Positions 50,156 to 59,769 are shown, numbered from the stretch's first letter. The stretch: 64,000 bases of DNA from Aminobacter carboxidus (GCF_014863355.1 NZ_JACZEP010000002.1:798455-862454); one strand, 5' to 3'. Notes: a model not told the origin generated them from the letters alone. Made by a program: numbers and translations.

Positions 50156-52687
50156 CTAGGCGGCCGGGACTAGTGCAGGCGCGGTCGATGCCGCCGTTGC
50201 GCGAGCCGGGGCCTTGAAGCGCTTCAGCCGCATCGCATTGCCGAGTACGAAGACACTCGACATCGCCATCGCGCCTGCCGCCAGCATCGGCGACAGCAAA
50301 GCGCCGCTGACCGGGTAGAGCACGCCCGCCGCGACCGGAATGAGGGCGGCGTTGTAGGCGAAGGCCCAGAACAGGTTCTGCCTGATGTTGGCGATCGTCG
50401 CCTTGGACAGCGCGATCGCGTTGGTCACGCCGAGCAGGTCGCCCGACATCAGCACCACGTCGGCACTTTCGATGGCGACGTCGGTGCCGGTGCCGATGGC
50501 AATGCCGACATCGGCCTCGGCGAGTGCCGGCGCGTCGTTGATGCCGTCGCCGACGAAGGTCACCGCACGGCCACCTGAACGCAGGCGCTTGATGGCGTCG
50601 ACCTTGCCGTCGGGCAGCACTTCGGCGACGACCTCGTCGATGCCGAGCTGGGCGGCGATGGCTTCGGCGGTGCGACGGTTGTCGCCTGTGATCATCGCCA
50701 CCTTGAGGCCCAGATCGTGCAGCGCGCGGATCGCCTGCGGCGTCGTCGGCTTGATCGGGTCGGAAACCGCGATGACAGCCGCGAGCTTGCCGTCGACCGC
50801 CGCATAGAGCGGGGTCTTGGCCTTGTAGCCCATGCGGATGGCGGTCTCGGCGAAGTCCTGCACCGAAATGCCGAGCCTGGCCATGTAGCGGTCGGCACCG
50901 ACGTCGACGCGATGAGTGCCGACGCTGGCGCTGACGCCGAAGCCGGGCACTGCCTCAAACGAACCGGTCTCGGCCAGAGCGAGACCTTCATCCCTGGCTG
51001 CTGCGACGATGGCAGCGGCAACCGGATGTTCGGACTGCGCCTCCACGGCGGCGACCAGCGCCAGCACCTTGGCACGGTCAAAGCCGCTGGCGACGTCGAG
51101 GTCGGTCATCACGGGCTTGCCGGCGGTCAGCGTACCGGTCTTGTCGAGCGCCACGACCGAGGTCGACTTCAGCGATTGCAGTGCTTCGCCGTTACGGAAC
51201 AGCACGCCCAGTTCGGCGGCACGGCCGGTGCCGACCATGATCGAGGTCGGGGTAGCGAGGCCCATGGCACAGGGGCAAGCGATGATCAGCACGGCAACCG
51301 CATTGACCAGCGCGAAGGTCGCCGCCGGCTCGGGGCCGAAGATCAGCCAGACGATGAAGGTCAATGCGGCCGCGGCCATGACGGCGGGCACGAACCAGGC
51401 CGTGACCTTGTCGACCAGTGCCTGGATCGGCAGCTTCGAGCCTTGCGCCGTTTCGACCATGCGGATGATCTGGGCCAGCAGCGTGTCGGCGCCGACCTTG
51501 GTGGCGCGGTAGGTGAAGGCGCCGGTCTTGTTGATGGTGCCGCCGACGACCTCGGCACCTTCGCCCTTGCTGACCGGGATCGGTTCGCCCGAGATCATCG
51601 ATTCGTCGACGAAGGACGAGCCTGAAAGCACGATGCCGTCGACGGGCACCTTGTCGCCGGGGCGGACCTGCACGACGTCGCCGGCAACGACCTCGTCGAG
51701 CGGAATGTCTGTGAACGCGCCGTTGCGTTCGACACGCGCCGACTTGGCCTGCAGGCCCATCAGCCGCTTGATCGCTTCCGAGGTACGGCCCTTGGCCTTG
51801 GCTTCGAGCACGCGGCCGAGCAGGATCAGCGTGACGATGACCGCCGACGCCTCGAAATAGACATTGGCGGTGCCGGCGGGCAGTGCGCCCGGCGCAAAGG
51901 TGGCGACGACCGAATAGGCCCAGGCGGCGCTCGAGCCGAGCACGACCAGCGAGTTCATGTCGGGTGCGAGACGAAGCAGGGCCGGCACGCCCTTCTGGTA
52001 GAAGCGCAGGCCGGGGCCGAACTGGACGATGGTCGCCAGCACGAAAAAGGCGATGTAGAGCTTCTGCTGGCTGACATTCATCATCAGCCAGTGATGCAGG
52101 GCGGGGATGGTGTGCGAGCCCATCTCCAGCACGAAGATCGGCAAGGTGAGCATGGCGGCGATGGCGAAGTCGCGCTTGAGGTGGGAGAACTCGCGGTAAC
52201 GCGCCTCCTCGCGGCTGTCGCCTTCGGCACCCGCCTGCTCGACGCGGCGCGGCTCGTAGCCGGCCTTGCGGATGGCGGCATCGATCGCTGTGCGCGTGGT
52301 GCCGGCCAGCGTCTCGATGGTGGCGCGTTCGGTGGCGAGATTGACCGAAGCCGCCTTCACGCCCGGCACGGCAGCGATGGCCTTTTCGACCCGGCGCACG
52401 CAGGAGGCGCAGGTCATGCCTTCGATCTCGACTTCGATCTTTTCGACCGCCACGTCATAACCGGCGTTGCGGATGGCGGCGATGACGCCGTCGGCGTCGA
52501 TGCTGCCGCCGAAGGTGACGTCTGCACTTTCGGTGGCCAGGTTGACTGTGGCGGTGGTCACACCAGGCACCTTTAAGATGGCCAGCTCGACGCGGCGCAC
52601 GCAGGAGGCGCAGGTCATGCCCTCGATCGGGAAGCTTTGCCTACCGGCTGGCGCAGTGAGCGGGTTGAATGGAGCGTTCATGGTCAT
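50156..52687 (-). CDS. copA: Copper-exporting P-type ATPase
   Basis: An 843-residue P1B-type ATPase. Two N-terminal heavy-metal domains have GMTCASC at about residues 23-29 and 90-96. Eight membrane helices include the [12 protein letters not shown] metal site. Phosphorylation motif [13 protein letters not shown] locus in SEHPVAAAI, and [11 protein letters not shown] follow. The signature is that of Cu(I) exporters that move copper from cytoplasm to periplasm, where the multicopper oxidase acts. Start ATG 52687, with a second ATG 6 bp later. A MerR-type promoter with 19-bp spacer lies just upstream, divergent from copZ. Confidence 0.95.
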   Translation of the reverse strand: MTMNAPFNPLTAPAGRQSFPIEGMTCASCVRRVELAILKVPGVTTATVNLATESADVTFGGSIDADGVIAAIRNAGYDVAVEKIEVEIEGMTCASCVRRVEKAIAAVPGVKAASVNLATERATIETLAGTTRTAIDAAIRKAGYEPRRVEQAGAEGDSREEARYREFSHLKRDFAIAAMLTLPIFVLEMGSHTIPALHHWLMMNVSQQKLYIAFFVLATIVQFGPGLRFYQKGVPALLRLAPDMNSLVVLGSSAAWAYSVVATFAPGALPAGTANVYFEASAVIVTLILLGRVLEAKAKGRTSEAIKRLMGLQAKSARVERNGAFTDIPLDEVVAGDVVQVRPGDKVPVDGIVLSGSSFVDESMISGEPIPVSKGEGAEVVGGTINKTGAFTYRATKVGADTLLAQIIRMVETAQGSKLPIQALVDKVTAWFVPAVMAAAALTFIVWLIFGPEPAATFALVNAVAVLIIACPCAMGLATPTSIMVGTGRAAELGVLFRNGEALQSLKSTSVVALDKTGTLTAGKPVMTDLDVASGFDRAKVLALVAAVEAQSEHPVAAAIVAAARDEGLALAETGSFEAVPGFGVSASVGTHRVDVGADRYMARLGISVQDFAETAIRMGYKAKTPLYAAVDGKLAAVIAVSDPIKPTTPQAIRALHDLGLKVAMITGDNRRTAEAIAAQLGIDEVVAEVLPDGKVDAIKRLRSGGRAVTFVGDGINDAPALAEADVGIAIGTGTDVAIESADVVLMSGDLLGVTNAIALSKATIANIRQNLFWAFAYNAALIPVAAGVLYPVSGALLSPMLAAGAMAMSSVFVLGNAMRLKRFKAPARATAASTAPALVPAA

Positions 52688-52716
52688 GGACCTCTATGTC
52701 ATCAATTTCGAACAGA

Positions 52717-52747
52717 GGTCTAAGGCTTCCAGTGTTGGGAAGGTCAA
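52717..52747 (-). promoter_or_regulatory. CueR-type promoter of copA
   Basis: Minus strand: TTGACC (52747-52742), 19-bp spacer with CTTCC...GGAAG dyad, TAGACC (52722-52717). It is the classic CueR arrangement and lies 30 bp before the copA start. Confidence 0.85.
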
Positions 52748-52878
52748 CAGCTCCAGCGCATGTTTTTCAGCGTCGATGTAACTGACTGAAAATATTGGCA
52801 TATGCCCTTGCATTGTGGGTCCCGGGGCTTTGCCGGTCACGAAAAAGTCGTGGTAACAAATCCGTGATCGAAAAATGT

Positions 52879-52909
52879 TTGACCTTCCTGTAGCTGGAAA
52901 CACCAGATT
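52879..52909 (+). promoter_or_regulatory. CueR-type promoter of copZ
   Basis: TTGACC (52879-52884), 19-bp spacer containing CTTCC...TGGAA, CAGATT (52904-52909). It is divergent from the copA promoter, 132 bp away, and 41 bp before the copZ ATG. Confidence 0.75.
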
Positions 52910-52949
52910 GCAGAAACGGCGCGATGCCGACCTAACCAAGGATCCTGAA

Positions 52950-53147
52950 ATGCTGAAGATGAATGTTCCCGACATGACCTGCGGCCATTGCGCCGGCATG
53001 GTCACCAAGGCCGTGCAGAGCGTCGACGCGGCCGCGCGCATCGATATCGATCTCAAGGCGCAGACGGTTTCAGTCGAAACCAGTGCCGATGCCGCCAGGG
53101 TCGCCCAGGCGCTCGACGCCGCCGGCTATCCGGCCCAGGCGATCTGA
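52950..53147 (+). CDS. copZ: Copper chaperone (CopZ-like heavy-metal-associated domain)
   Basis: A 65-residue ferredoxin-like copper chaperone. MLKMNVPDMTCGHCAGMVTK has the MTCGHC metal site. The rest (VQSVDAAARIDIDLKAQTVS) fits a single HMA domain. It would hand Cu(I) to CopA. Start ATG 52950; an upstream frame to 52875 overlaps the promoter. It is divergent from copA under a CueR-type promoter. Confidence 0.92.
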   Translation: MLKMNVPDMTCGHCAGMVTKAVQSVDAAARIDIDLKAQTVSVETSADAARVAQALDAAGYPAQAI

Positions 53148-53196
53148 AGCCTGCCGGAAAGGGCGGCGCGACCGGGGGCGGTCCGCCGCCACTTCG

Positions 53197-53241
53197 TTTG
53201 ACTTTGCGCGCTTTGACTTTGTGCGCTTCGACTTGGCGCGC
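53197..53241 (+). repeat. Three 15-bp tandem repeats
   Basis: Units TTTGACTTTGCGCGC, TTTGACTTTGTGCGC and TTCGACTTGGCGCGC lie in tandem between copZ and the oxidase operon. No gene is evident here; the region 53148-53413 otherwise holds only the upstream part of the oxidase operon. Confidence 0.7.
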
Positions 53242-53413
53242 AACAGCATAAAGCCGGCTGTGCAAGAGGTTCCGCAGCCACAAGTGGCCGCGCGAACTTG
53301 ACGCAACCTGCAGCCGCCCTCCTGCTCTAGTATTTCCGCGCCAAATCAAGCTATGATGCGGCAGGCCTTCCTCAGGGGACAGCGTCCCCCGGAATGCCCG
53401 GGGAGGACAGAGG

Positions 53414-54259
53414 ATGGCCATAGCGCTCGTACTCGTTCTTGTTGTCATAGGCTCGGTGCTGTTTCATGTGCTGAGCCCATGGTGGTGGACGCCGATAGCC
53501 TCCAACTGGGGCTACATCGACAGCACTCTCGTTGCGACTTTCTGGATCACCGGTGCCGTCTTCTCGGCCGTCGTCCTGTTCATGGCCTATTGCGTCTACC
53601 GCTTCCGCCACAAGGAAGGGCGGAAGGCCGCCTATGAACCCGAAAGCAAGAAGCTCGAATCCTGGCTGACGCTGATCACGGCGGTCGGCGTCGCGGCGAT
53701 GCTGGCGCCGGGCCTCTATGTCTGGGGCCAGTTCGTCACAGTGCCCAAGGATGCCACCGAGGTCGAGGTCGTCGCCCAGCAATGGCAGTGGAGCTACAGG
53801 CTGCCGGGCGCCGACGGCAAGCTCGGCACCTCGAACGCCCGGCTGATCAATTCCGACAATCCGCTCGGCATCAATCCCGAAGATCCCAACGGCCAGGACG
53901 ATGTCGTGGTCGAGGCCGCCGACCTGCATCTGCCGATCGACAAGCCGGTCAAGATGCTGCTGCGCTCGATCGACGTGCTGCATGATTTCTACGTGCCCGA
54001 GTTCCGCGCCAAGATGGACATGGTGCCTGGCATGGTCACCTATTTCTGGTTCATCCCGACACGGACGGGCACCTTCGAAGTGCTGTGCGCGGAGCTCTGC
54101 GGCACGGGACATGGCTTCATGCGCGGCATCGTCATGGTCGACACCGAGCAGGACTACACGAGCTGGCTGCAGCAGCAGTCGACATTCGCCCAGTTGACCG
54201 GTCCCGCCAAGGTAGGCGCCCTGGTCGACCCGGCGAAAGCCACCGCGAAGATGGAATAG
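53414..54259 (+). CDS. Cytochrome c oxidase subunit II (CuA-containing)
   Basis: A 281-residue subunit with an N-terminal hydrophobic segment, a second membrane helix (LIT...MLAPGLYVWGQF) and a periplasmic cupredoxin domain. The CuA motif is complete: CAELCGTGHGFM with the two Cys, His and Met, so it takes electrons from cytochrome c, not quinol. VVAQQWQWSYRLPG and IDVLHDFYVPEFR are conserved. The spacer to subunit I is 66 bp. An upstream frame is not needed; ATG 53414 follows GGGAGGAC. The type resembles the caa3-like or alternative oxidases with two subunit III genes. Confidence 0.92.
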   Translation: MAIALVLVLVVIGSVLFHVLSPWWWTPIASNWGYIDSTLVATFWITGAVFSAVVLFMAYCVYRFRHKEGRKAAYEPESKKLESWLTLITAVGVAAMLAPGLYVWGQFVTVPKDATEVEVVAQQWQWSYRLPGADGKLGTSNARLINSDNPLGINPEDPNGQDDVVVEAADLHLPIDKPVKMLLRSIDVLHDFYVPEFRAKMDMVPGMVTYFWFIPTRTGTFEVLCAELCGTGHGFMRGIVMVDTEQDYTSWLQQQSTFAQLTGPAKVGALVDPAKATAKME

Positions 54260-54325
54260 GAGACACGGCGCGACCGCTTGAAGGCGGCCTCACCGCGAAG
54301 GCAGAGGCAAGAGCAAGGTGCACGC

Positions 54326-56152
54326 ATGGTCGATGTCACGCCCCACGGAGCAGACCTGATCCCACCGGCCGAAGTGGGCGAGATGGATCTCTACCATCCG
54401 CACAGCTGGTGGACGAAATACGTTTTCTCGCAGGACGCCAAGGTCATCGCCATCCAGTATTCGGGCACCGCACTTGCCATCGGGCTCGTCGCGCTGGTGC
54501 TGTCGTGGCTGATGCGGCTGCAACTCGGCTTTCCCGGCACCTTCGATTTCATCACGCCCGAGGCCTATTACCAGTTCATGACCATGCACGGCATGATCAT
54601 GGTCATCTACCTGTTGACGGCCCTGTTCCTCGGCGGCTTCGGCAACTACCTGATCCCGCTGATGGTCGGCGCGCGCGACATGGTGTTTCCCTATGTCAAC
54701 ATGCTGAGCTACTGGATCTACCTGCTCGCCGTTTTGGTGCTGGTGGCAAGCTTCTTCGCGCCCGGCGGGCCGACCGGTGCCGGCTGGACGCTCTATCCGC
54801 CGCAGGCGATCCTTTCGGGCACGCCAGGCGGCACGGGGCCGGGCATCATCCTGATGCTGGTGTCGCTGATCCTGTTCATCATCGGCTTCACCATGGGCGG
54901 TCTCAACTATGTCGTGACCGTGCTGCAGGGGCGCACGCGCGGCATGACGCTGATGCGGCTGCCGCTGACAGTGTGGGGCATCTTTACCGCCACCGTCATG
55001 GCGCTGCTGGCCTTCCCGGCCCTGTTCGTCGCCTGCGTGATGATGCTGTTCGACCGCGCCATCGGCTCGAGCTTCTTCATGCCGGCGATCGTCGAGATGG
55101 GCGAGCAGTCGCCGCATAATGGCGGCAGCCCGATCATGTTCCAGCACCTGTTCTGGTTCTTCGGCCACCCCGAGGTCTACATCGTGGCGCTGCCGGCCTT
55201 CGGCATCGTCTCCGACCTGATCAGCACCCATGCGCGCAAGAACATCTTCGGCTACCGCATGATGGTGTGGGCGATCGTCGGCATCGGCGCGCTGTCTTTC
55301 GTGGTCTGGGCGCACCACATGTATGTCTCGGGCATGCATCCCTATTTCGGCTTCTTCTTTGCCACCACCACCCTGATCATCGCCGTGCCGACGGCGATCA
55401 AGGTCTACAACTGGGTGCTGACCCTGTGGCGCGGCGACATCCATTTGACCATCCCGATGCTGTTTGCGCTCGCCTTCATCGTCACCTTCGTCAATGGCGG
55501 GCTGACCGGGCTGTTCCTGGGCAACGTCGTCGTCGACGTGCCGCTGTCGGACACCATGTTCGTGGTCGCGCATTTCCACATGGTGATGGGCGTGGCGCCG
55601 ATCATGGTGGTCTTCGGCGCGGTCTATCACTGGTACCCCAAGATGACCGGCCGGATGCTCAACGAGTGGATGGGCCGGTTCCATTTCTGGGTCACCTTCA
55701 TCGGCGCCTACCTGATCTTCTTCCCGATGCATTATGTCGGGCTGGTCGGCGTTCCCAGGCGTTATCCCGAGCTCGGCGACACCGCCTTCATCCCGCCGTC
55801 GGTGCATACGCTGAACGAGTTCATCACCGTCGCAGCACTCACCGTCGGCTTCGCCCAGCTGGTGTTCCTGTTCAACCTGTTCTGGAGCATCCGCCACGGC
55901 AAGGAAGCGGGCGACAATCCATGGCGGGCAACGACACTGGAATGGCAGACGGCGGGAACACCACCGCCGCATGGCAATTTCGGCAAGGAACTGCCCGTCG
56001 TCTACCGCTGGGCCTATGACTACTCGGTACCAGGCGCACCGGAGGATTTCATCGCCCAGAACGATCCGGGTCCGGCCACGCAAGGCGGGCCGGCCACGCG
56101 AGGCGGGCCGGCCACGCAAGGCGGACCGGCCACGCAAGGCGGGCCGGCATGA
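54326..56152 (+). CDS. Heme-copper oxidase subunit I with repetitive C-terminus
   Basis: A 608-residue catalytic subunit with about 12 helices. Low-spin heme and CuB ligands are visible: MTMHGMIMV, WFFGHPEVYIVALP (His of the Tyr-His crosslink region) and HHMYVSGM, HFHMVMGVAP. The C-terminal tail carries a low-complexity GGPATQ/GGPATR motif repeated four times. The start is ATG 54326; a frame upstream is less likely. Together with subunit II it makes a proton-pumping terminal oxidase. Confidence 0.93.
   Translation: MVDVTPHGADLIPPAEVGEMDLYHPHSWWTKYVFSQDAKVIAIQYSGTALAIGLVALVLSWLMRLQLGFPGTFDFITPEAYYQFMTMHGMIMVIYLLTALFLGGFGNYLIPLMVGARDMVFPYVNMLSYWIYLLAVLVLVASFFAPGGPTGAGWTLYPPQAILSGTPGGTGPGIILMLVSLILFIIGFTMGGLNYVVTVLQGRTRGMTLMRLPLTVWGIFTATVMALLAFPALFVACVMMLFDRAIGSSFFMPAIVEMGEQSPHNGGSPIMFQHLFWFFGHPEVYIVALPAFGIVSDLISTHARKNIFGYRMMVWAIVGIGALSFVVWAHHMYVSGMHPYFGFFFATTTLIIAVPTAIKVYNWVLTLWRGDIHLTIPMLFALAFIVTFVNGGLTGLFLGNVVVDVPLSDTMFVVAHFHMVMGVAPIMVVFGAVYHWYPKMTGRMLNEWMGRFHFWVTFIGAYLIFFPMHYVGLVGVPRRYPELGDTAFIPPSVHTLNEFITVAALTVGFAQLVFLFNLFWSIRHGKEAGDNPWRATTLEWQTAGTPPPHGNFGKELPVVYRWAYDYSVPGAPEDFIAQNDPGPATQGGPATRGGPATQGGPATQGGPA
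56070..56148 (+). repeat. 18-bp tandem repeat in oxidase subunit I
   Basis: CCGGCCACGCAAGGCGGG-like units occur about four to five times in tandem up to the end of the subunit I gene and run to the start of subunit III, with small variants. They encode PATQGG/PATRGG in the C-terminal tail, which lies outside the conserved oxidase fold. Confidence 0.85.
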
Positions 56153-56853
56153 GCGCCATCCTGATCTTTCTCGCTTTGGTCATGGCGGTCGCCGGCTGGT
56201 GGCTGGCGCGCCAGCGGCTGATGTCCAAGCCGTGGCTGGAAGCAGGGCCGGTCAACGCCTTTCCCGCGACGGAAGCGTCACTGCTGCACCCGGCAAAGCT
56301 CGGCCTGGGCGTGTTTCTCGCTGTCGTCGGCGCCCTGTTTGCGCTGTTCATCAGCGCCTATTTCATGCGTATGGTCTATGCCGACTGGCAGGCGGCGCCG
56401 ATGCCGTGGCTGCTGTGGCTCAACACCGGCATGCTGGTGCTGGCGAGCGTGGCGCTGCAATGTGCAGTGGTCGCCGCGCATAAGGGGCAGGTCGACAATC
56501 TGCGCCTTGCCTTGCTTGTGGGCGCGCTGACGTCGGTGGCATTCCTCGGCGGGCAGTTGCTGGCCTGGCGCGACCTTGCCGCCAACGGTTACTTCGCCGC
56601 CGACAACCCGGCCGTCAGCTTCTTTTACCTGATCACCGCGATGCACGGCCTGCACATCATAGGCGGGCTGTTGGTGCTTGGCCGAACCAATGTCAGGGCG
56701 TGGCGCGGCGAAAGGCCGGCAAAGCTTACGCTGACGACCGAGCTGTGCGCCATGTACTGGCACGTGCTGCTTGTCGTGTGGCTGGTGCTGTTTGCCGTGC
56801 TGGCCGGCTGGGCCGCCGACTTCGTCGACATCTGCCGCCAATTGCTGAGCTGA
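56149..56853 (+). CDS. Cytochrome oxidase subunit III-like protein 1
   Basis: A 234-residue membrane protein with about seven helices and the subunit III-like block FFYLITAMHGLHIIGGLLVL. It overlaps the subunit I stop by 4 bp (ATGA). The first helix region (MSAILIFLALVMAVAGWWLA) looks extra compared with typical subunit III. Together with the next gene it gives the oxidase two subunit III-like proteins, a rare but known arrangement in alternative oxidases. Confidence 0.85.
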   Translation: MSAILIFLALVMAVAGWWLARQRLMSKPWLEAGPVNAFPATEASLLHPAKLGLGVFLAVVGALFALFISAYFMRMVYADWQAAPMPWLLWLNTGMLVLASVALQCAVVAAHKGQVDNLRLALLVGALTSVAFLGGQLLAWRDLAANGYFAADNPAVSFFYLITAMHGLHIIGGLLVLGRTNVRAWRGERPAKLTLTTELCAMYWHVLLVVWLVLFAVLAGWAADFVDICRQLLS

Positions 56854-56864
56854 GGAGAACGCGG

Positions 56865-57587
56865 ATGGCCGAAACCACACTGGGACATGCCGACCACACC
56901 GCGCCGCGGCCGCCGGGCCTGCGCGGCTTCATCGCCGACTGGTCGTCGGACCAGCGCGCGTTCAAGGGTGTCTCGTGGGGGAAGGCCATGATGTGGATCT
57001 TCCTGCTCAGCGACACCTTCATCTTCGGCTGCTTCCTGCTGTCTTACATGACCGCGCGCATGTCGACCGTGGTGCCATGGCCGAACCCGAGCGAGGTCTT
57101 CGGCCTGCATCTGTTCGGCCAGAACATTCCGCTGATCCTGATCGCGATCATGACCTTCGTGCTGATCTCGTCGTCCGGCACGATGGCGATGGCGGTCAAC
57201 TTCGGCTACCGCCGCGACCGCAGGAAGACGGCGATCCTGATGCTGCTGACCGCGGTCCTTGGCGCCACCTTCGTCGGCATGCAGGCCTTCGAGTGGACCA
57301 AGCTGATCAGCGAGGGTGTGCGGCCATGGGAGAATCCGTGGGGTGCAGCACAGTTCGGCTCGACCTTCTTCATGATTACCGGCTTCCACGGCACCCACGT
57401 GACCATCGGCGTGATCTTCCTGTTGATCGTCGCGCGCAAGGTGTGGCGCGGTGATTACGAGACCGGCGAGCGGGGGTTCTTCACCAGCCGGCGGGGCCAG
57501 TATGAGAGCGTCGAGATCATGGGGCTCTACTGGCACTTCGTCGACCTGGTGTGGGTGTTCATTTTCGCGTTCTTCTATCTTTGGTGA
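56865..57587 (+). CDS. Cytochrome oxidase subunit III-like protein 2
   Basis: A 240-residue membrane protein with the subunit III hallmarks FLLSDTFIFGCFLLSYM, FEWTKLISEGV, MITGFHGTHVTIGVIFLL and a C-terminal LYWHFVDLVWVFIFAFFYLW. It is closer to canonical subunit III than the preceding gene. Start ATG 56865 after GAGGAGAAC. It is the fourth gene of the oxidase operon. Confidence 0.9.
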   Translation: MAETTLGHADHTAPRPPGLRGFIADWSSDQRAFKGVSWGKAMMWIFLLSDTFIFGCFLLSYMTARMSTVVPWPNPSEVFGLHLFGQNIPLILIAIMTFVLISSSGTMAMAVNFGYRRDRRKTAILMLLTAVLGATFVGMQAFEWTKLISEGVRPWENPWGAAQFGSTFFMITGFHGTHVTIGVIFLLIVARKVWRGDYETGERGFFTSRRGQYESVEIMGLYWHFVDLVWVFIFAFFYLW

Positions 57588-57596
57588 GGTGAAGCG

Positions 57597-57980
57597 ATGG
57601 CACAGGTAGAGGCGCAGGATCACGGGCTGCATGGACATGCCGCTCCCGCTCCGGCAATGGCGCATGCCGAAGGGCAGCAACACCCGATCAAGCTCTATCT
57701 GGTGGTCTGGGGCTGGCTGTTCATCCTCAGCGCCTGCTCTTACGCGGTCGATTATTTCGCTTTTCAGGGCATGCTGAGATGGAGCCTGATCCTGATCTTC
57801 ATGATGCTGAAGGCGGGACTGATCGTTGCCGTGTTCATGCACATGGCCTGGGAGCGGCTGGCGCTGAGCTACGCCATCATCGTGCCGCCGCTGGTGATTT
57901 TGGTGTTCGTCGCGATCATGGTGGTCGAGGCCCGCTATACCGAAATCACCCGGGTGCTGTCGTTCGGCACCGGGCAATAG
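57597..57980 (+). CDS. Cytochrome oxidase subunit IV-like protein
   Basis: A 127-residue protein with a His-rich N-terminus (DHGLHGHAAPAPAMAHAEGQ) and three helices, like the CyoD/COX4_pro family that helps assemble terminal oxidases. Blocks MLKAGLIVAVFMHMAWERLA and a following hydrophobic segment are conserved. Start ATG 57597 after GAGGTGAAG. Last gene of the operon. The N-terminal His-rich stretch could bind copper for assembly, which is a guess. Confidence 0.88.
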   Translation: MAQVEAQDHGLHGHAAPAPAMAHAEGQQHPIKLYLVVWGWLFILSACSYAVDYFAFQGMLRWSLILIFMMLKAGLIVAVFMHMAWERLALSYAIIVPPLVILVFVAIMVVEARYTEITRVLSFGTGQ

Positions 57981-58111
57981 GCAGGGGCATTTTGGCCGGC
58001 CGACGGGCTCGGCTCACCGCTCGCGTTCTTCGTTGACAGGAAAAATGATGGGAGGAGAATGAGCTTTCTCGTTCTCCGATGCGTCACCCCTCCAACACAA
58101 GGACGCCCACG

Positions 58112-58582
58112 ATGACGATCGCAAGGAAACTTGAAGACTACCTGACCGGCAAGGGTATCAACTACGATACCGTTGCCCATCACCGGACCTCGACCAGCAG
58201 CCAGACGGCGCTGGCAGCACACATACCTGGTCGCAGGTTGGCCAAATCGGTGCTGCTGCACCATGAAATGGGCTATGCGCTGGCGGTGGTTCCCAGCAGC
58301 CACCGGGTCGAGCTCAGCACGCTGCAGGACGTCATCGACAAGCGTCTCGGGCTCGCCTCGGAAGACGAGGTCAGCCAGCTGTTCAGCGACTGCGATATCG
58401 GTGCCGTGCCGCCGGTGGGCGCCGCCTATGACGTGCCTGTCATTCTCGACGAAAGCTTTGGCGCCGATGGCGACGTCTATTTCGAGGCCGGCGACCACAG
58501 GACGCTGGTGCATGTCACCGGCTCTGACTTCCGCAACCTGCTGCAAGGCGCGCGGTTAGCCCGCTTCAGCCACCCGGCGTGA
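58112..58582 (+). CDS. YbaK/aminoacyl-tRNA deacylase-domain protein
   Basis: A 156-residue protein of the YbaK/ProX fold. TVAHHRTSTSSQTALAAHIP and GRRLAKSVLLHHEMGYALAV include the conserved Lys that in this fold handles misacylated tRNA; VPPVGAAYDVPVILDESF is the usual GxxxP-type loop. Members can deacylate mischarged tRNA, but stand-alone copies such as this one often have unknown substrates. Start ATG 58112 after AAGGACG. A hairpin follows. Confidence 0.85.
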   Translation: MTIARKLEDYLTGKGINYDTVAHHRTSTSSQTALAAHIPGRRLAKSVLLHHEMGYALAVVPSSHRVELSTLQDVIDKRLGLASEDEVSQLFSDCDIGAVPPVGAAYDVPVILDESFGADGDVYFEAGDHRTLVHVTGSDFRNLLQGARLARFSHPA

Positions 58583-58599
58583 GGCAACTGAAGCCATTC

Positions 58600-58632
58600 G
58601 CGCCCGCCCCTCGACAGGGCGGGTGCATTTTC
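58600..58632 (+). terminator. Probable Rho-independent terminator
   Basis: Stem GCGCCCGCCC (58600-58609) pairs with GGGCGGGTGC (58617-58626), followed by ATTTTCTTG. The T-run is short, so termination may be partial. It ends the YbaK-domain gene. Confidence 0.65.
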
Positions 58633-58682
58633 TTGATCGAGGGGGCTGAGCCGACGGCTGAACGCCGCCGGCGAGCAATGGT

Positions 58683-59525
58683 TCAGGTTGGGCGCTTGCG
58701 CGTCTTCTTGACCGGCACAGGTGCCGGCGCCGGTTCGATCAGCTTGCGGTAGAGGTGCCAGGTCGAATGGCCGAGCACCGGCAGCACGATCGCCAGGCCG
58801 ACGAGCAGCGGTATCGATCCCAAGACAAGGCCGGCGGCGACGATCAGCCCCCAAAGCAGCATCGGTATCGGGTTGGCCATGATCGCCCGGGCCGAGGTCT
58901 CGACGGCGGCATAGGCGCCGATGTCGCGATCAAGCAGCAGCGGGAAGGCAACGACAGTGGTGCTCAACGCCACAAGGGCAAACATCAGGCCGACGAGGTT
59001 GCCGACGACCATCAGGGTCCAGCCGCGCTGGGTCGTCAGCACGTCGGTGATGAAGGCGGTGTAGCTCGCCGGTGCGCTGTCGCCATAGAGCCATGCGAAC
59101 AGCGCCTGCGCGGTGAACAGCCAGGCGACGAACAGCGCCATCAGCATGATGCCGAGGACGGCGATGGCCGGCATGGCGGGTGACTGCCTGACCTCGAAGG
59201 CGTGTTTCCACGAGGTGTCGAGGTGTTGTTCGCGCCGCCGGCTGATCTCATAGAGGCCAAGGGCCGCGAACGGTCCGAGCAGGGCGAAGCCGGTGACCAG
59301 CGGATAGATCAGCTGCAGCGCGTTGCCGCCTGAGGTCCATGTGATCAGGAACACGCCGACAACCGGATAGATCAGGCATAAAAAGACATAGTGTGAGGGT
59401 TTGTCCCAAAAATCTTCAAATCCCAGGCGAAGCGCGTCGAAGACATCCGCAATCCCTATCCGACGTATGGCGGGATGTTCGACGTTGCTGCCAGTGCCTG
59501 CTGCGTAAACGTGGAAATTTGCCAT
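58683..59525 (-). CDS. DUF2189 multi-pass membrane protein
   Basis: A 280-residue membrane protein with about six helices (e.g. VFLCLIYPVVGVFLITW, PAIAVLGIMLMALFVAWLF, MLLWGLIVAAGLVLGSIPLL). It matches the DUF2189 family, whose members are often next to cytochrome or oxidase genes. Basic C-terminal tail (VKKTRKRPT). Start ATG 59525. It is divergent from a cytochrome c gene 245 bp away, and a role in respiratory membrane function is only suggested by location. Confidence 0.85.
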   Translation of the reverse strand: MANFHVYAAGTGSNVEHPAIRRIGIADVFDALRLGFEDFWDKPSHYVFLCLIYPVVGVFLITWTSGGNALQLIYPLVTGFALLGPFAALGLYEISRRREQHLDTSWKHAFEVRQSPAMPAIAVLGIMLMALFVAWLFTAQALFAWLYGDSAPASYTAFITDVLTTQRGWTLMVVGNLVGLMFALVALSTTVVAFPLLLDRDIGAYAAVETSARAIMANPIPMLLWGLIVAAGLVLGSIPLLVGLAIVLPVLGHSTWHLYRKLIEPAPAPVPVKKTRKRPT

Positions 59526-59769
59526 GAACCATTCCTCCGAGATCGGGTCGGGTTCGGGTCGCGGCTCGCGGTGCTGCCGTCCAGCGTGTCTGGTCACGCG
59601 AAACCGCGACCTGCACCGGGTGGGATGATAGCAACCATCGCCGCCCTTGTCGCCCCTTTGGCGCGCTGGCGCCAAAGGCTGCAACGGAATGGCGCATGGC
59701 GCGTTGGCATTGGTAACGCTAGTATCGCCAGCGTCGGCGCTTGGCGCCGGCCTGACCAGGGAGACAGCC

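Noticed and set aside
53414..54259. Subunit II of a quinol oxidase
   Set aside because: All CuA ligands (two Cys, His, Met in CAELCGTGHGFM) are present, which quinol oxidases lack.
54290..56137. 615-codon minus-strand frame opposite oxidase subunit I
   Set aside because: It is antisense to a strongly conserved gene and its His/Asp/Glu-rich composition mirrors the membrane codons of that gene.
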